From the NCBI RefSeq assembly GCF_019050325.1, contig NZ_VOMB01000001.1, positions 39,705-103,704 of the forward strand: a stretch of 64,000 bases of DNA, in the 5' to 3' direction. The position numbers and the translations under genes are program-made. Origin of the DNA: [Mycobacterium] fortunisiensis. GTDB taxonomy: Bacteria; Actinomycetota; Actinomycetes; Mycobacteriales; Mycobacteriaceae. Positions 37,620 through 46,624 of this stretch are shown one piece after another (position 1 is the stretch's first letter; every line of letters begins with the position of its first letter). The notes below the pieces were generated by a model that was not told where the DNA came from, did no database searches, and was given only the letters and a program-made list of their open reading frames with translations.

Positions 37620-38733
37620 CCAGGCGCTGAATCTGGTTGGTGCCCTCGAAGATCTGGGTGATCTTGGCTTCGCGCATGAAGCGTTCGACGCGGAAGTCGC
37701 GGGTGTAGCCGACGCCGCCGAACACCTGTACGGCGTCGGTGGTGACCTTCATCGCGGCGTCCGTTGCGACCAGCTTGGCGACCGATGCCTGCGTCGAATA
37801 CGGCAGGCCCAGGTCGCGCCGTCGTGCGGCATCCAGATACGTGGCCCGGGCGCTGATGACCGCGGCGGCCATGTCGGCCAGCAGGAAGCCCAATCCCTGG
37901 TGGTCGATGATCTTGCGGCCGAATGTGGTTCGCTCGTTGGCGTAGCGGACCGCCTCGTCGAGGGCGGCCTGGGCGATACCCACCGCCACGGCGGCGATGC
38001 CGAGCCGGCCGGAGTCCAGCGCCGAGAACGCGATGGAAAGGCCTTGTCCCTCTTGGCCGATCAGCCGGTCCGCGTCGAGCCGGGCATTGTCGTAGAAGGC
38101 AGAGGTGGTGGGCACGGCGTGCAGACCCATCTTCTCCTCGGGCTTGCCGAAGCTCAGCCCTTCGAGATCACCTGGTACCAGGAAGCAGGAGATGCCCTTG
38201 CTGCCCTCTCCGGTCCGGGCGAACAGGGTGTAGAAATCGGCCTTCCCGCCGTGGGTGATCCACGCCTTGGACCCGTTGAGCACATAGCTGTCGCCGTCGC
38301 GGGTGGCCTTGCAGCTCAGTGCGGCGGCGTCGGACCCGGCCTGTGGTTCGGACAGGCTGTAGGCACCGATCTGCTCGCCAGAGAGCATGCCGGGCAGCCA
38401 GCGCTGCTTCTGCTCGTCGCTGCCGTAGGAGAGCAGCGGGTGCGAGGACAGGCTGTGCACGCTGACCGCGACGCCGATCGCAGCCCACCGTGCGGCGATT
38501 TCCTCCAGTACCTGTAGGTACACCTCGTAGGGCTGGCCGCCGCCGCCCCATTGTTCGGGCTGGGGCAGGCTCAGCAGCCCGGCCGCCCCGAGCTGGGCCA
38601 TGACGCCTTCGGGGTATTTCTCGTCGCGCTCGTACTCGTCGACGATCGGGTCGAGGACCTTGTCGGCGATGTCGCGGGTGAGTTCGATGAGGTCACGAGC
38701 CTCGTCGGAAGGAAGTAGGCGGTCCACCGGCAT
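37594..38733 (-). CDS. acyl-CoA dehydrogenase
   Basis: A 379-residue acyl-CoA dehydrogenase of standard length. It shows YSLSEPQAGSDAAALSCKA (flavin-binding signature), KAWITHGGKADFYTLFAR and the catalytic Glu363 in QIFEGTNQIQRLVISR, the short-chain-type position. The preferred chain length is not predictable from this alone. The ATG at 38733 is chosen over an upstream in-frame start that lacks family similarity. It stands alone, with a large inverted repeat upstream. Confidence 0.92.
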   Translation of the reverse strand: MPVDRLLPSDEARDLIELTRDIADKVLDPIVDEYERDEKYPEGVMAQLGAAGLLSLPQPEQWGGGGQPYEVYLQVLEEIAARWAAIGVAVSVHSLSSHPLLSYGSDEQKQRWLPGMLSGEQIGAYSLSEPQAGSDAAALSCKATRDGDSYVLNGSKAWITHGGKADFYTLFARTGEGSKGISCFLVPGDLEGLSFGKPEEKMGLHAVPTTSAFYDNARLDADRLIGQEGQGLSIAFSALDSGRLGIAAVAVGIAQAALDEAVRYANERTTFGRKIIDHQGLGFLLADMAAAVISARATYLDAARRRDLGLPYSTQASVAKLVATDAAMKVTTDAVQVFGGVGYTRDFRVERFMREAKITQIFEGTNQIQRLVISRALGS

Positions 38734-38756
38734 ACTTGCATATCCTAGTTTTCCCG

Positions 38757-38817
38757 CGAGCAGACGCAAAGTCGCAACTTTTCGGCCGAAAAAGACGTGC
38801 GAGTTTGCGTCTGCTCG
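38757..38817. repeat. large intergenic inverted repeat with CTGCTCGGC tail
   Basis: Perfect 14-bp arms CGAGCAGACGCAAA (38757-38770) and its complement (38804-38817), extended inward by five more pairs after one mismatch. The loop holds a second palindrome, TTTTCGGCCGAAAA. It fills the space between the ROK stop and the acyl-CoA dehydrogenase start, both on the minus strand, so it probably terminates ROK transcription. The right arm and its flank recur at 42929-42945. Confidence 0.65.
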
Positions 38818-38837
38818 GCGGAGGTCCTCGGCGGAGA

Positions 38838-39986
38838 TCAGTGCAGCAGTCCGGCGATGTCGGGATCGAGTTGCTGCAGGGCGACGATGACCGCGACCCG
38901 GTAATCACGCCCGATCTGCGAGCGCATGGTGGTCGTGCGGCCCCGTCGCTCGGGCGGTCTGATCTCCTCGATGCGCGCGTCGAGGGCGACGATGAGTTCT
39001 TCGAACTCGGTGATGAGCCCGGACAGGATGAGAATCTCGGGATCGAGCACCGCTTCGATCAGGATCGCCGTGCGGGCCATCTGGTCGATGACGTCGCTGA
39101 TGATCTTCTGGGAGTGCGGGTTTCGGGCTGTCTCCTGCGCTACTGCATCGAGGTCGATCTCTTTGAGCGCCATCCCCTCGGTCTGCGGTGCAACGGATTG
39201 CATGGCGTGCAGGGACATACTGGCGTTGACGCAGCCGATGCGTCCGCATGCGCATTTCGCTTGGCTGCCGGCCACCGGCATGTGTCCGATCGCGCCGGCA
39301 ACGCCACTGGCCCCTGGGTACGGGCGTCCGCCGATGATCAGGCCGACGTTGAAGTGTCCACCGCAATTGAGCACCAACGCCGAGCGCACCTCTCTGGCCT
39401 GGCCGGCAATCGTCTCGGCCAGCGTCATGGCCTGGGTGCTGTCCTGCACCGCGGTCGGAATTCCGAGCGCGCGGGCGATCGGCTTACCGAGTTCCACCTC
39501 GGACCAGCCCAGCGCTTTCGACTCGACGACGAAACCGGTTGTGCTGTCGATAAATCCGGGTAGGCAGACGCCGGCGGCGACGACTGAGCTGTCCGCGGCT
39601 TCCTCGATCATCTGCTTGCCGATCCGGGTGATCGAGCGGATCACCGAAGCGGGCGTGCGACCGGCCGTAGGTGTCTCGTCCTCGCGCGAGATGTTGCCCG
39701 TGGCGTCGGCCAGGGCGATGCGGGCTCGACGTTCGTCGATCCAGATGCCGAGCACGCGTCTCGCCTGCGGGTTGCAGCCCAGTAGTTTGCGGGGACGGCC
39801 CCGGTAGCCCGGACCTTCGACGCGGGCATCCAGTTCGACAAGGGTCCCGTCGTCGATCAACTCGCCGACGATTGCGGTGATCGAGGGACGGCTCAGTCCG
39901 AGCCGATCGGCCAAGTCGGCCCGGGCCAGTGGGCCCTCGGTCCGAAGCAGGTGGACGACGCGCTGGCGGTGCAGCAGGTGCAACAC
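38838..39986 (-). CDS. ROK family transcriptional regulator
   Basis: A 382-residue ROK protein with an N-terminal winged helix (LARADLADRLGLSRPSITAIVGELIDDG) and a sugar-kinase-like C-terminal domain. The ROK zinc motif is CACGRIGC and an upstream zinc His is in GHMPVAG. Such proteins are sugar-responsive repressors. The GTG at 39986 is the first usual start codon, but a strong AAGGAGG at 40034-40028 points to the in-frame CTG at 40022, adding 12 residues (KRSESARQEKQV). It is divergent from the large secreted protein, its likely target. Confidence 0.88.
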   Translation of the reverse strand: MLHLLHRQRVVHLLRTEGPLARADLADRLGLSRPSITAIVGELIDDGTLVELDARVEGPGYRGRPRKLLGCNPQARRVLGIWIDERRARIALADATGNISREDETPTAGRTPASVIRSITRIGKQMIEEAADSSVVAAGVCLPGFIDSTTGFVVESKALGWSEVELGKPIARALGIPTAVQDSTQAMTLAETIAGQAREVRSALVLNCGGHFNVGLIIGGRPYPGASGVAGAIGHMPVAGSQAKCACGRIGCVNASMSLHAMQSVAPQTEGMALKEIDLDAVAQETARNPHSQKIISDVIDQMARTAILIEAVLDPEILILSGLITEFEELIVALDARIEEIRPPERRGRTTTMRSQIGRDYRVAVIVALQQLDPDIAGLLH

Positions 39987-40107
39987 CTGCTTTTCCTGCC
40001 GCGCCGATTCTGACCGTTTCAGCAGAACCTCCTTGACGGCCTCAACAATATGCTGCTATTAAGTTCGTCACAGAAATTAAATCGGCCTAGGGCATCGGAG
40101 CCGCGCC

Positions 40108-42870
40108 ATGACTGCTGTCAATCCGCTCATCAATCCGCAGTTCACCTCCCCTCCTTCGGGCGCGCCGGCAGGCCCGACCGCATCTCGCCGGATACTTCAA
40201 ACTACCGGCCGGATCGGTGCCTACAGCGGCATCGTGGTGACGGGGTGGCTGGTCGCCGCGCTGGCGTCCGGCTACGGCGTCGCTGCGGCGGACACGACAG
40301 GGACGTCCTCGTCGCAGTCGTCCACATCGAGTCCGGCGAGCACGTCGTCGGGCAAGACCGTCACTGGGGGCGGTGGTGACAGCTCGCCGGCGGGCAAGGG
40401 CGGATCGTCGGCGGACAGTCCCGGCAAGAGTGTGGTCAAGAAGCCGCTCAAGCCGAAGCGGTCGGGCAAGACGTCGTCGACCAGGGAGCTGGCGCCCGGC
40501 GTGACCATCAGCAGCAGTGGTGGTGTGCGCAATGCGCCGACCCAAGTGAAAGTCGAAGTCCCTGCACCACAGCAGAAACCGGACAAGCCGGCGGGCCTCG
40601 TCGAGGCGATCGACACGCAGTTGGACGCGCTGACTTCAATTCCCGACAAGGTGAGATCGACGATCGCGCACTTCTCGGATGGCAAGGCGTCGCCGCGCGC
40701 ATCGGAGGCGGTGTCCGATACCAAGGCGCCCCTGGCTGCGGCGGATTCGGTGAATACCGGTGCCACCCTCGAGCAGTCGGTCGGGCGGGTGGAGCAGGTC
40801 ACCAGGAAGCTCGCGGCCAGGGCCAAAGAGGAGATCGCCGCTCCAGATGTGCTGACGACAACCGATGAGCCGGTATTCGATTCTGCCGCAGATGATCTGC
40901 GGACAGCTGCGAAGGCGACGGTGACGGCGGCCGCTGTGCCGGCAGTCGAGGCCGAGAACCCCGTCGAAGGGGTACTCGGTGTCCTGAACGGGATTGTCAC
41001 CACGGTGCTCAATCCGTTCCTCGCTCCGGCTCCGGATTCGCCGGAACCGTTCACGCCGATCATGTGGGCGGCCCTGGCGTGGGTGCGTCGTAACGCGTTC
41101 AACCAGGCGCCGGTGGTCAGCAGCCCGACCACAACGGTGCAGACGGGCCAGACCGTCACCGGCAACATCGGTGTGACCGACGCCGAAGGTGACGAGTTGA
41201 CCTACACGGTGACCGAGCAGCCGACGTACGGCACCGTGACCATCGATCAGGAGACCGGTGAGTTCACCTACACCCCGGATGACATTGATTACGATGCGGC
41301 GCAGCTGGATTCGTTCACCGTATCGGTGACCGACGGTGACAAGATCAACTTGTTGAGCCTGTTCACACCGCGCACGGCCCAGAAGGACGTCGATGTGACG
41401 GTGCTCAACCCCACCGTGGAGCGCGTAATCCTGGATCTGCCGGACGGTATCACGAACCCGAACACGCCGCGCTTCTCGGAGGATGGACAGTCCATCTACT
41501 TTGGGGCCACACCGGCCGAGGGCGGCCGTCAGGAGATCTACCAGATCAGCGTCGACGGTACGGAAGTCGAGTGCATCACCTGCGGTGTGTCCACGGAGGT
41601 CACCGCCGGCCTGTCGAGAGTCGTCCCGTTCCAAGATGGTTCGGGGCGCCTGATGATTCAGGTGACCACGAGTCCCAACTCCTACGTCGTGTACGAAGAG
41701 ACTGCCGACGGTAAGCAGCTGGTCCCGGTCATCACGCCGCCGGCCGGCACGCGAGTGCTCGACCCGCAGCGGGAAATGCGGATTTCTCCCGACGGAACGC
41801 ATGTGTTGTTCAGCCAGATCCAGATGAACCCGGATGGACTCATCACGGCGGTGCCGGTGGTGGGACGGCTGGAGCGCACCGACGCCGGATATGAAATCGC
41901 AGACGCCCGTGTGGTTTACCCCGTCGGCGAGGGGAAGCAGTGGACCCCCGACGGTAAGGGCGTGATCATCCTCGGCGGCCGCTATGAGGCAGGCAACGTC
42001 GATGACATCGTCGTGAATCTGGAGACCGGTGCGGTGACCCGGCTGACCGGAAACCTCGACTACGACGAGGACACGGATCTCTCGCCCAACCAGAAGTGGA
42101 TCGCGATCGGCAGCACCCGTGGGTACGACGCGTTGACGCCGATGTCTCGAATTGTGCGCCCGGCGTTCCTGCCGGCCGACATCCAGGGAGCGGTGTACCA
42201 GGCCTATGCCGGAAACTCAGACGGCCAAAATATCTCGAACCAGGAGTGGATCCTTGCCGTCGAGGATGATCTGAAGGGCGAGAACGGCGTGCCGGTGTTC
42301 GTCGACGGTGACGGCTACACCGCCCGCAGTATGGCGAGCTGGAACGATACCGGCGATGCCGTCACGTTCTGGGAGGCGAGCCCGACCGGCGAATCCCGTT
42401 TGGTCATCGCAAATCTGAAGTACACGACCAGCGTCGGACCGGTCGAGGGCGACCGGGTGACGCCGGACCCGACCTGGGCGCCCGAGCTCAGCAGCTACGT
42501 TCCCAGCGCGGCTCCGCTGCCTCCCACCGGGACCTACGGGGGCGCGGGTGGTGGTACCGCGGTGGTCACCGAGGTGACCGATCCGACGACGGGTCACATC
42601 GTCCGCACCGTCACCTACACGGACTACGTCAATGAGCAGGGAATGGTCCTCAACGGCATCGAATCGACTGACACCACAGCCAGCCAGTCCAGCATCCACT
42701 ATCTCGCCGACATCACCGTCACGGGTACGCACACCGGATACCTCACGGCGGACGCCAACATAAACAAGCTCCAGCGCACGATCACGGGTCAGATCACGTC
42801 CGATCTGGACGGCGACGTGCAGAGCATCAATGACCAGGACAGAATCGACGAGGACAGGGAAAACATGTAG
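40108..42870 (+). CDS. large exported protein with Ig-like/VCBS segment and TolB-type beta-propeller
   Basis: A 920-residue protein of unknown function. A long basic N-terminus is followed by a hydrophobic stretch and VAAAD near residue 61, typical of mycobacterial export signals. Residues ~65-330 are Ser/Gly/Pro/Ala-rich and probably disordered. Residues ~335-430 look like a VCBS/cadherin-type Ig domain (VTGNIGVTDAEGDELTYTV, YGTVTIDQETGEFTYTPDD). Residues ~435-790 contain repeated TolB/PD40 propeller blades (TPRFSEDGQSIYFG, MRISPDGTHVLFSQ, QWTPDGKGVIILG) and a CITC motif. The tail is Thr-rich beta sequence. GGAG precedes the ATG. It is divergent from a ROK regulator, so it may respond to a sugar. 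An extracellular binding or scaffold role is only inference. Confidence 0.8.
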   Translation: MTAVNPLINPQFTSPPSGAPAGPTASRRILQTTGRIGAYSGIVVTGWLVAALASGYGVAAADTTGTSSSQSSTSSPASTSSGKTVTGGGGDSSPAGKGGSSADSPGKSVVKKPLKPKRSGKTSSTRELAPGVTISSSGGVRNAPTQVKVEVPAPQQKPDKPAGLVEAIDTQLDALTSIPDKVRSTIAHFSDGKASPRASEAVSDTKAPLAAADSVNTGATLEQSVGRVEQVTRKLAARAKEEIAAPDVLTTTDEPVFDSAADDLRTAAKATVTAAAVPAVEAENPVEGVLGVLNGIVTTVLNPFLAPAPDSPEPFTPIMWAALAWVRRNAFNQAPVVSSPTTTVQTGQTVTGNIGVTDAEGDELTYTVTEQPTYGTVTIDQETGEFTYTPDDIDYDAAQLDSFTVSVTDGDKINLLSLFTPRTAQKDVDVTVLNPTVERVILDLPDGITNPNTPRFSEDGQSIYFGATPAEGGRQEIYQISVDGTEVECITCGVSTEVTAGLSRVVPFQDGSGRLMIQVTTSPNSYVVYEETADGKQLVPVITPPAGTRVLDPQREMRISPDGTHVLFSQIQMNPDGLITAVPVVGRLERTDAGYEIADARVVYPVGEGKQWTPDGKGVIILGGRYEAGNVDDIVVNLETGAVTRLTGNLDYDEDTDLSPNQKWIAIGSTRGYDALTPMSRIVRPAFLPADIQGAVYQAYAGNSDGQNISNQEWILAVEDDLKGENGVPVFVDGDGYTARSMASWNDTGDAVTFWEASPTGESRLVIANLKYTTSVGPVEGDRVTPDPTWAPELSSYVPSAAPLPPTGTYGGAGGGTAVVTEVTDPTTGHIVRTVTYTDYVNEQGMVLNGIESTDTTASQSSIHYLADITVTGTHTGYLTADANINKLQRTITGQITSDLDGDVQSINDQDRIDEDRENM

Positions 42871-42897
42871 CTGCGACCCCATCGCGACCAGACACAG

Positions 42898-42929
42898 AAC
42901 CCCCCAATTCCCTACGGAAATGGGGGGTT
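42898..42929. terminator. terminator hairpin after the secreted propeller gene
   Basis: 14-bp arms AACCCCCCAATTCC and GGAAATGGGGGGTT (one mismatch) with a 4-nt loop, followed on the plus strand by TTTTGCG. It lies 28 bp after the stop and before the end of the convergent RidA gene, so it can serve both. The flank TTGCGTCTGCTCGGCG repeats the arm seen at 38805-38820. Confidence 0.75.
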
Positions 42930-42964
42930 TTGCGTCTGCTCGGCGGGGGACCGACGGGGAACAG

Positions 42965-43357
42965 TCAACGTATCCGGGCGATGATCTGGATCTCGACCAA
43001 TGCTCCCAGCACCAGCTCGGTGACACCGACGGCGGTCCAGGCCGGGTAGGGTGCGGCCACGAACTCGTCCTTGACCGCACCGAAGAGCTGGATGTGTTGT
43101 TGCAGCCCAACGTGATAACTGGTGATGTCGGTGACGTCGGCGAACGTCAGGCCGGCCTCCGCCAGCACCCCGCGCAGGTTCTCGAAGGCCAGCCGGAACT
43201 GGGTCTGCGGATCTTCGGGCAGGGTCATGTCCGGCCGGATCCCCATCATGCCGGAGCAGCGCAGCTGGTCGCCGTCGATCACCGCGGGGGCGTAATGATA
43301 GGTGTCGTACATGGGCTGCATCCACGCCGGGATGACGATGTTCTCATCTGAAGTCAT
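42965..43357 (-). CDS. RidA family protein (enamine/imine deaminase-like)
   Basis: A 130-residue RidA/YjgF family protein. Members form trimers and hydrolyse reactive enamines such as 2-aminoacrylate. Conserved regions are ALRCSGMMG-like DQLRCSGMMGIRPD, QFRLAFENLRGVLAEAG and the C-terminal ELVLGALVEIQIIA. The usual catalytic Arg near the C-terminus is not obvious, so a role other than deamination is possible. The ATG at 43357 has a GGAGG ribosome-binding site. The gene stands alone between two related hairpins. Confidence 0.87.
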   Translation of the reverse strand: MTSDENIVIPAWMQPMYDTYHYAPAVIDGDQLRCSGMMGIRPDMTLPEDPQTQFRLAFENLRGVLAEAGLTFADVTDITSYHVGLQQHIQLFGAVKDEFVAAPYPAWTAVGVTELVLGALVEIQIIARIR

Positions 43358-43382
43358 GGCGCCTCCGATTTCCTGAACAGAC

Positions 43383-43422
43383 GTGAAATCCCCCAGTTCC
43401 ATGAGGAAATGGGGGATTTCAC
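43383..43422. terminator. terminator hairpin after pntB
   Basis: Perfect 13-bp arms GTGAAATCCCCCA / TGGGGGATTTCAC, extended by TTCC/GGAA to about 17 pairs around a tight ATGA loop. It lies downstream of the minus-strand pntB and upstream of RidA. It closely resembles the hairpin at 42898-42929 (shared CCCCCA-TTCC core). Confidence 0.75.
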
Positions 43423-43457
43423 TGGGGGTACCTCCCGCTTGCGGGGGACTGCTCGGC
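43422..43457 (+). repeat. dispersed intergenic repeat, copy 2
   Basis: Second copy of the 36-nt element found at 17715-17750, differing by two adjacent bases (TA for CC at positions 8-9). It contains CCCGC-TT-GCGGG and the ACTGCTCGGC tail. It sits between the pntB stop and the hairpin at 43383-43422. Confidence 0.6.
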
Positions 43458-43465
43458 AGAGAGAG

Positions 43466-44905
43466 TTACACGCGCTCGGCGGCGGGCAGCGCGGCCAGGA
43501 TGTCGTTCACCCGGTCGCGGGCATCGCCGAACAGCATCTGGGTGTTCTCCCGGAAGAACAGCGGGTTCTGCACGCCGGCGTAACCGGAGGCCATGGACCG
43601 CTTGAACACGATGACGTTGTCGGCGTTCCACACCGTGAGCACCGGCATGCCGGCGATCGGGCTGCCCGGATCCTCGGCGGCGGCCGGGTTCACCGTGTCG
43701 TTGGCGCCGATCACGAGCACGACGGAGGTGCCGTCGAAGTCGTCGTTGATCTCGTCCATCTCCAGCACGATGTCGTAGGGCACCTTGGCCTCGGCCAGCA
43801 GCACGTTCATGTGGCCGGGCAGGCGGCCGGCGACGGGGTGGATGCCGAAGCGGACGTTGACGCCGCGTTCGCGCAGTTTGCGGGTCAGGTCGGCGACGCC
43901 GTACTGGGCCTGGGCCACCGCCATGCCGTAGCCGGGGGTGATGATCACCGAGTCGGCGTGGGCGAGCAGTTCGGCGGCACCTTCGGCGGTGATCTCGCGG
44001 TGCTCGCCGTAGTCCTTGTCGTCCGCCGGGCCGGCTTCGATGCCGAAGCCGCCGGCGATGACCGAGATGAACGAGCGGTTCATCGCCTTGCACATGATGT
44101 AGGACAGGTAGGCACCGGAGGAGCCGACCAGTGCGCCGGTGATGATCAGCAGGTCGTTGGACAGCAGGAAGCCCGATGCGGCCGCGGCCCAACCGGAGTA
44201 GCTGTTGAGCATCGAGACCACCACCGGCATGTCACCACCGCCGATGGAGGCGACCAGGTGCCAGCCCAGCAGCAGCGCGAGCACGGTGACCACGACGAGC
44301 AGCCACAGTTGCGGGTCGATGACGAACCACACGGTCAGCACGGCGAAGACCACCAGTGCGCCCACGTTGAGGAAGTTCTTGCCGGGCAGCATCAGCGGGG
44401 CGGACTTCATCCGGGCCGACAGCTTGAGGTTGGCCACGATGGAACCGGTGAACGTGACGGCACCGATGAAGACGCCGATGAACACCTCGGCGGAGTGGAT
44501 GCCGAGCATTCCCTCGGTGCCGAGCTTGAGGGCTTCGGCGCCGGTGGGGTCGTCCTCGACGTGCAGGTAGCCGTTCCAGCCGACGAGCACGGCGGCCAGA
44601 CCGACAAAGGAGTGCAGCAGGGCGATGAGCTCGGGCATGCCGGTCATCTCGACCACCCGGGCCCGCCACAGGCCGATCGCGGCGCCGATGATCATGGCGA
44701 TGACGAGCAGGGCCAGGCCCAGCGGCTCGATCTTGCGCTCGAAGGCCAGGGCGATGGTGGCGATCAGTGCGATCGCCATCCCGGTGATGCCGAAAGTGTT
44801 TCCGGCCCTGGAGGTCTCGTGCTTGGACAGGCCGGCCAGCGCCAGGATGAACAGCAACGCGGCGACGACGTAGGCCGCCGTGGCGACGTTTTCTAGGTTG
44901 AACAT
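43466..44905 (-). CDS. pntB: NAD(P) transhydrogenase beta subunit PntB
   Basis: A 479-residue beta subunit of the proton-translocating transhydrogenase, which uses the proton gradient to reduce NADP+ with NADH. About nine transmembrane helices fill the first 290 residues (domain II). The C-terminal NADP-binding domain III has [37 protein letters not shown] and [12 protein letters not shown]. It lies 37 bp downstream of pntA on the same strand and ends before a strong hairpin. Confidence 0.96.
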   Translation of the reverse strand: MFNLENVATAAYVVAALLFILALAGLSKHETSRAGNTFGITGMAIALIATIALAFERKIEPLGLALLVIAMIIGAAIGLWRARVVEMTGMPELIALLHSFVGLAAVLVGWNGYLHVEDDPTGAEALKLGTEGMLGIHSAEVFIGVFIGAVTFTGSIVANLKLSARMKSAPLMLPGKNFLNVGALVVFAVLTVWFVIDPQLWLLVVVTVLALLLGWHLVASIGGGDMPVVVSMLNSYSGWAAAASGFLLSNDLLIITGALVGSSGAYLSYIMCKAMNRSFISVIAGGFGIEAGPADDKDYGEHREITAEGAAELLAHADSVIITPGYGMAVAQAQYGVADLTRKLRERGVNVRFGIHPVAGRLPGHMNVLLAEAKVPYDIVLEMDEINDDFDGTSVVLVIGANDTVNPAAAEDPGSPIAGMPVLTVWNADNVIVFKRSMASGYAGVQNPLFFRENTQMLFGDARDRVNDILAALPAAERV

Positions 44906-44942
44906 GGAAATCCGTTTCCGAAGGTTCTGAGGAGAGGGGGCG

Positions 44943-46469
44943 TCAGCTGCGGGAGAACATCGCCAGCATGCGACGCGTCACCGCGAAGCCACCGAAGACG
45001 TTGATGCTGGCGAGCAGGATGGCGCAGGTCGCGATGGCGGTGACGACGGCATTGCCGTGGCCGACCTGCAGCAGCGCGCCCACCACGATGATTCCCGAGA
45101 TCGCGTTGGTCACCGACATCAGCGGGGTGTGCAGCGCGTGGTGCACATTGCCGATCACGTAGTACCCGATCACGATCGCCAGCGCGAACACCGTCAGGTG
45201 CACCTGCAGCGCCGCCGGCGAGATCGCGATCAGCGCGAAGATCGCGGCCGCCGCGGCGAACGTGATCCCGAGCCGGCGCCCGGTCGACATCGGCTGCTTC
45301 TCTTCCTTGACCGCGGGAGCCGCGGCGACGGGCTGAGCGGCCGGGGCCGCGGAGACCTGCACCGGCGGCGGGGGCCAGGTGGTCTCGCCGTCGCGCACCA
45401 CGGTCATCGACCGCTGCACCACGTCGTCGAAGTCGAGGATGACCTTGCCATCCTTCTCCGGGGTCAGCAGCTTGAGCAGGTTCACCAGGTTGGTGCCGTA
45501 CAGCTGGGAGGCCTGCGCGGGCAGTCGGCCGGCCAGGTCGGTGTAGCCGATGATCGTCACCCCGTTGTCGGTGACGATTGCCTCGTCCTTGACGGTGCCC
45601 TCGACATTGCCGCCGTTGGCCGCGGCCATGTCGACGATCACGCTGCCGGACTTCATCGAGGCCACCATCTCGGCGGTGATGATGCGCGGCGCGGGCTTAC
45701 CGGGGATCAGCGCGGTCGTGACGATGATGTCGACGTCCTTGCACTGCTCGGCGTACAGCGCCGCCTCGCGTGCCTTGTAGTCGTCGTCCATTTCCTTGGC
45801 GTAACCGGTGGCCGAGACTTCGGCCTGCTCGTTCGCGACGGAGAGGTACTCACCGCCCAGGGAGGCGACCTGGTCGGCGACCTCGGGCCGCGGATCGGTG
45901 GCCCGCACGATGGCGCCCAGGCTGCCGGCCGCGCCGATGGCGGCCAGGCCGGCCACACCGGCACCCACGACGAGCACCTTGGCCGGCGGAACCTTGCCGG
46001 CCGCGGTCACCTGGCCGGTGAAGAACCGGCCGAAGCTGTGCGCGGCCTCGACCACAGCGCGGTAGCCGGCGATGTTGGCCATCGATGACAACACGTCCAG
46101 GGACTGGGCCCGCGAGATACGCGGCACCGCATCCATCGCCAGTACCGTGATCTTGCGGGCGGCCAACTTCTCGACGAGCTCGGGCTTGAGCGCCGGCGAG
46201 ATCAGGGCGACCAGGGTCGCACCGTCACGCAGGGCGGCAATCTCGTCGTCGCTGGGCGCGTTGACCTTCAGTACGACGTCGGCGTCCCAGGGGTTACCGA
46301 TCTCGGCGCCGGCCGATACGTAGGCATCGTCGGCAAAGCTCGAGGCGGCGCCCGCGCCGGATTCCACGACTACCGTGTAGCCGAGCTTGATAATCTGCCC
46401 GACGGTCTGAGGTGTCGCGGCGACGCGGGTCTCACCAGGTGAAGACTCGCGGGGTATCCCGATGAACAT
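44943..46469 (-). CDS. pntA: NAD(P) transhydrogenase alpha subunit PntA (fused)
   Basis: A 508-residue alpha subunit. The N-terminal NAD-binding domain I resembles alanine dehydrogenase ([42 protein letters not shown]). An Ala/Pro-rich linker is around residues 370-395. The C-terminal transmembrane part of domain II (about four helices) includes [17 protein letters not shown]. In M. tuberculosis these parts are separate genes (pntAa and pntAb); here they are one frame. It is the first gene of the pntAB operon. The 155 bp upstream hold a leader hairpin (46528-46549) and a motif also seen before the TetR gene at 52449. Confidence 0.95.
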   Translation of the reverse strand: MFIGIPRESSPGETRVAATPQTVGQIIKLGYTVVVESGAGAASSFADDAYVSAGAEIGNPWDADVVLKVNAPSDDEIAALRDGATLVALISPALKPELVEKLAARKITVLAMDAVPRISRAQSLDVLSSMANIAGYRAVVEAAHSFGRFFTGQVTAAGKVPPAKVLVVGAGVAGLAAIGAAGSLGAIVRATDPRPEVADQVASLGGEYLSVANEQAEVSATGYAKEMDDDYKAREAALYAEQCKDVDIIVTTALIPGKPAPRIITAEMVASMKSGSVIVDMAAANGGNVEGTVKDEAIVTDNGVTIIGYTDLAGRLPAQASQLYGTNLVNLLKLLTPEKDGKVILDFDDVVQRSMTVVRDGETTWPPPPVQVSAAPAAQPVAAAPAVKEEKQPMSTGRRLGITFAAAAAIFALIAISPAALQVHLTVFALAIVIGYYVIGNVHHALHTPLMSVTNAISGIIVVGALLQVGHGNAVVTAIATCAILLASINVFGGFAVTRRMLAMFSRS

Positions 46470-46481
46470 CGATTTTCGGTC

Positions 46482-46496
46482 CCATCTAGTTGGTTG
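46482..46496. promoter_or_regulatory. motif CCATCTAGTTGGTTG upstream of pntA
   Basis: 15-bp motif, 12 bp before the pntA start codon on the opposite strand sense, matching 14 of 15 bases at 52391-52405 upstream of the TetR gene. A shared operator is possible; this is inference. Confidence 0.35.
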
Positions 46497-46624
46497 GGCT
46501 CCGAAGAGTGTTGCATCTGCAGTTTCTCTGCGGGCGGGCGCCTCCGCAGGTAAGCGCCTTGCTGAAACCGGCTATATGCCCTTGACCTGCGCTTTACCGA
46601 TACAGTCGGATTGTGGTCCGCAGC

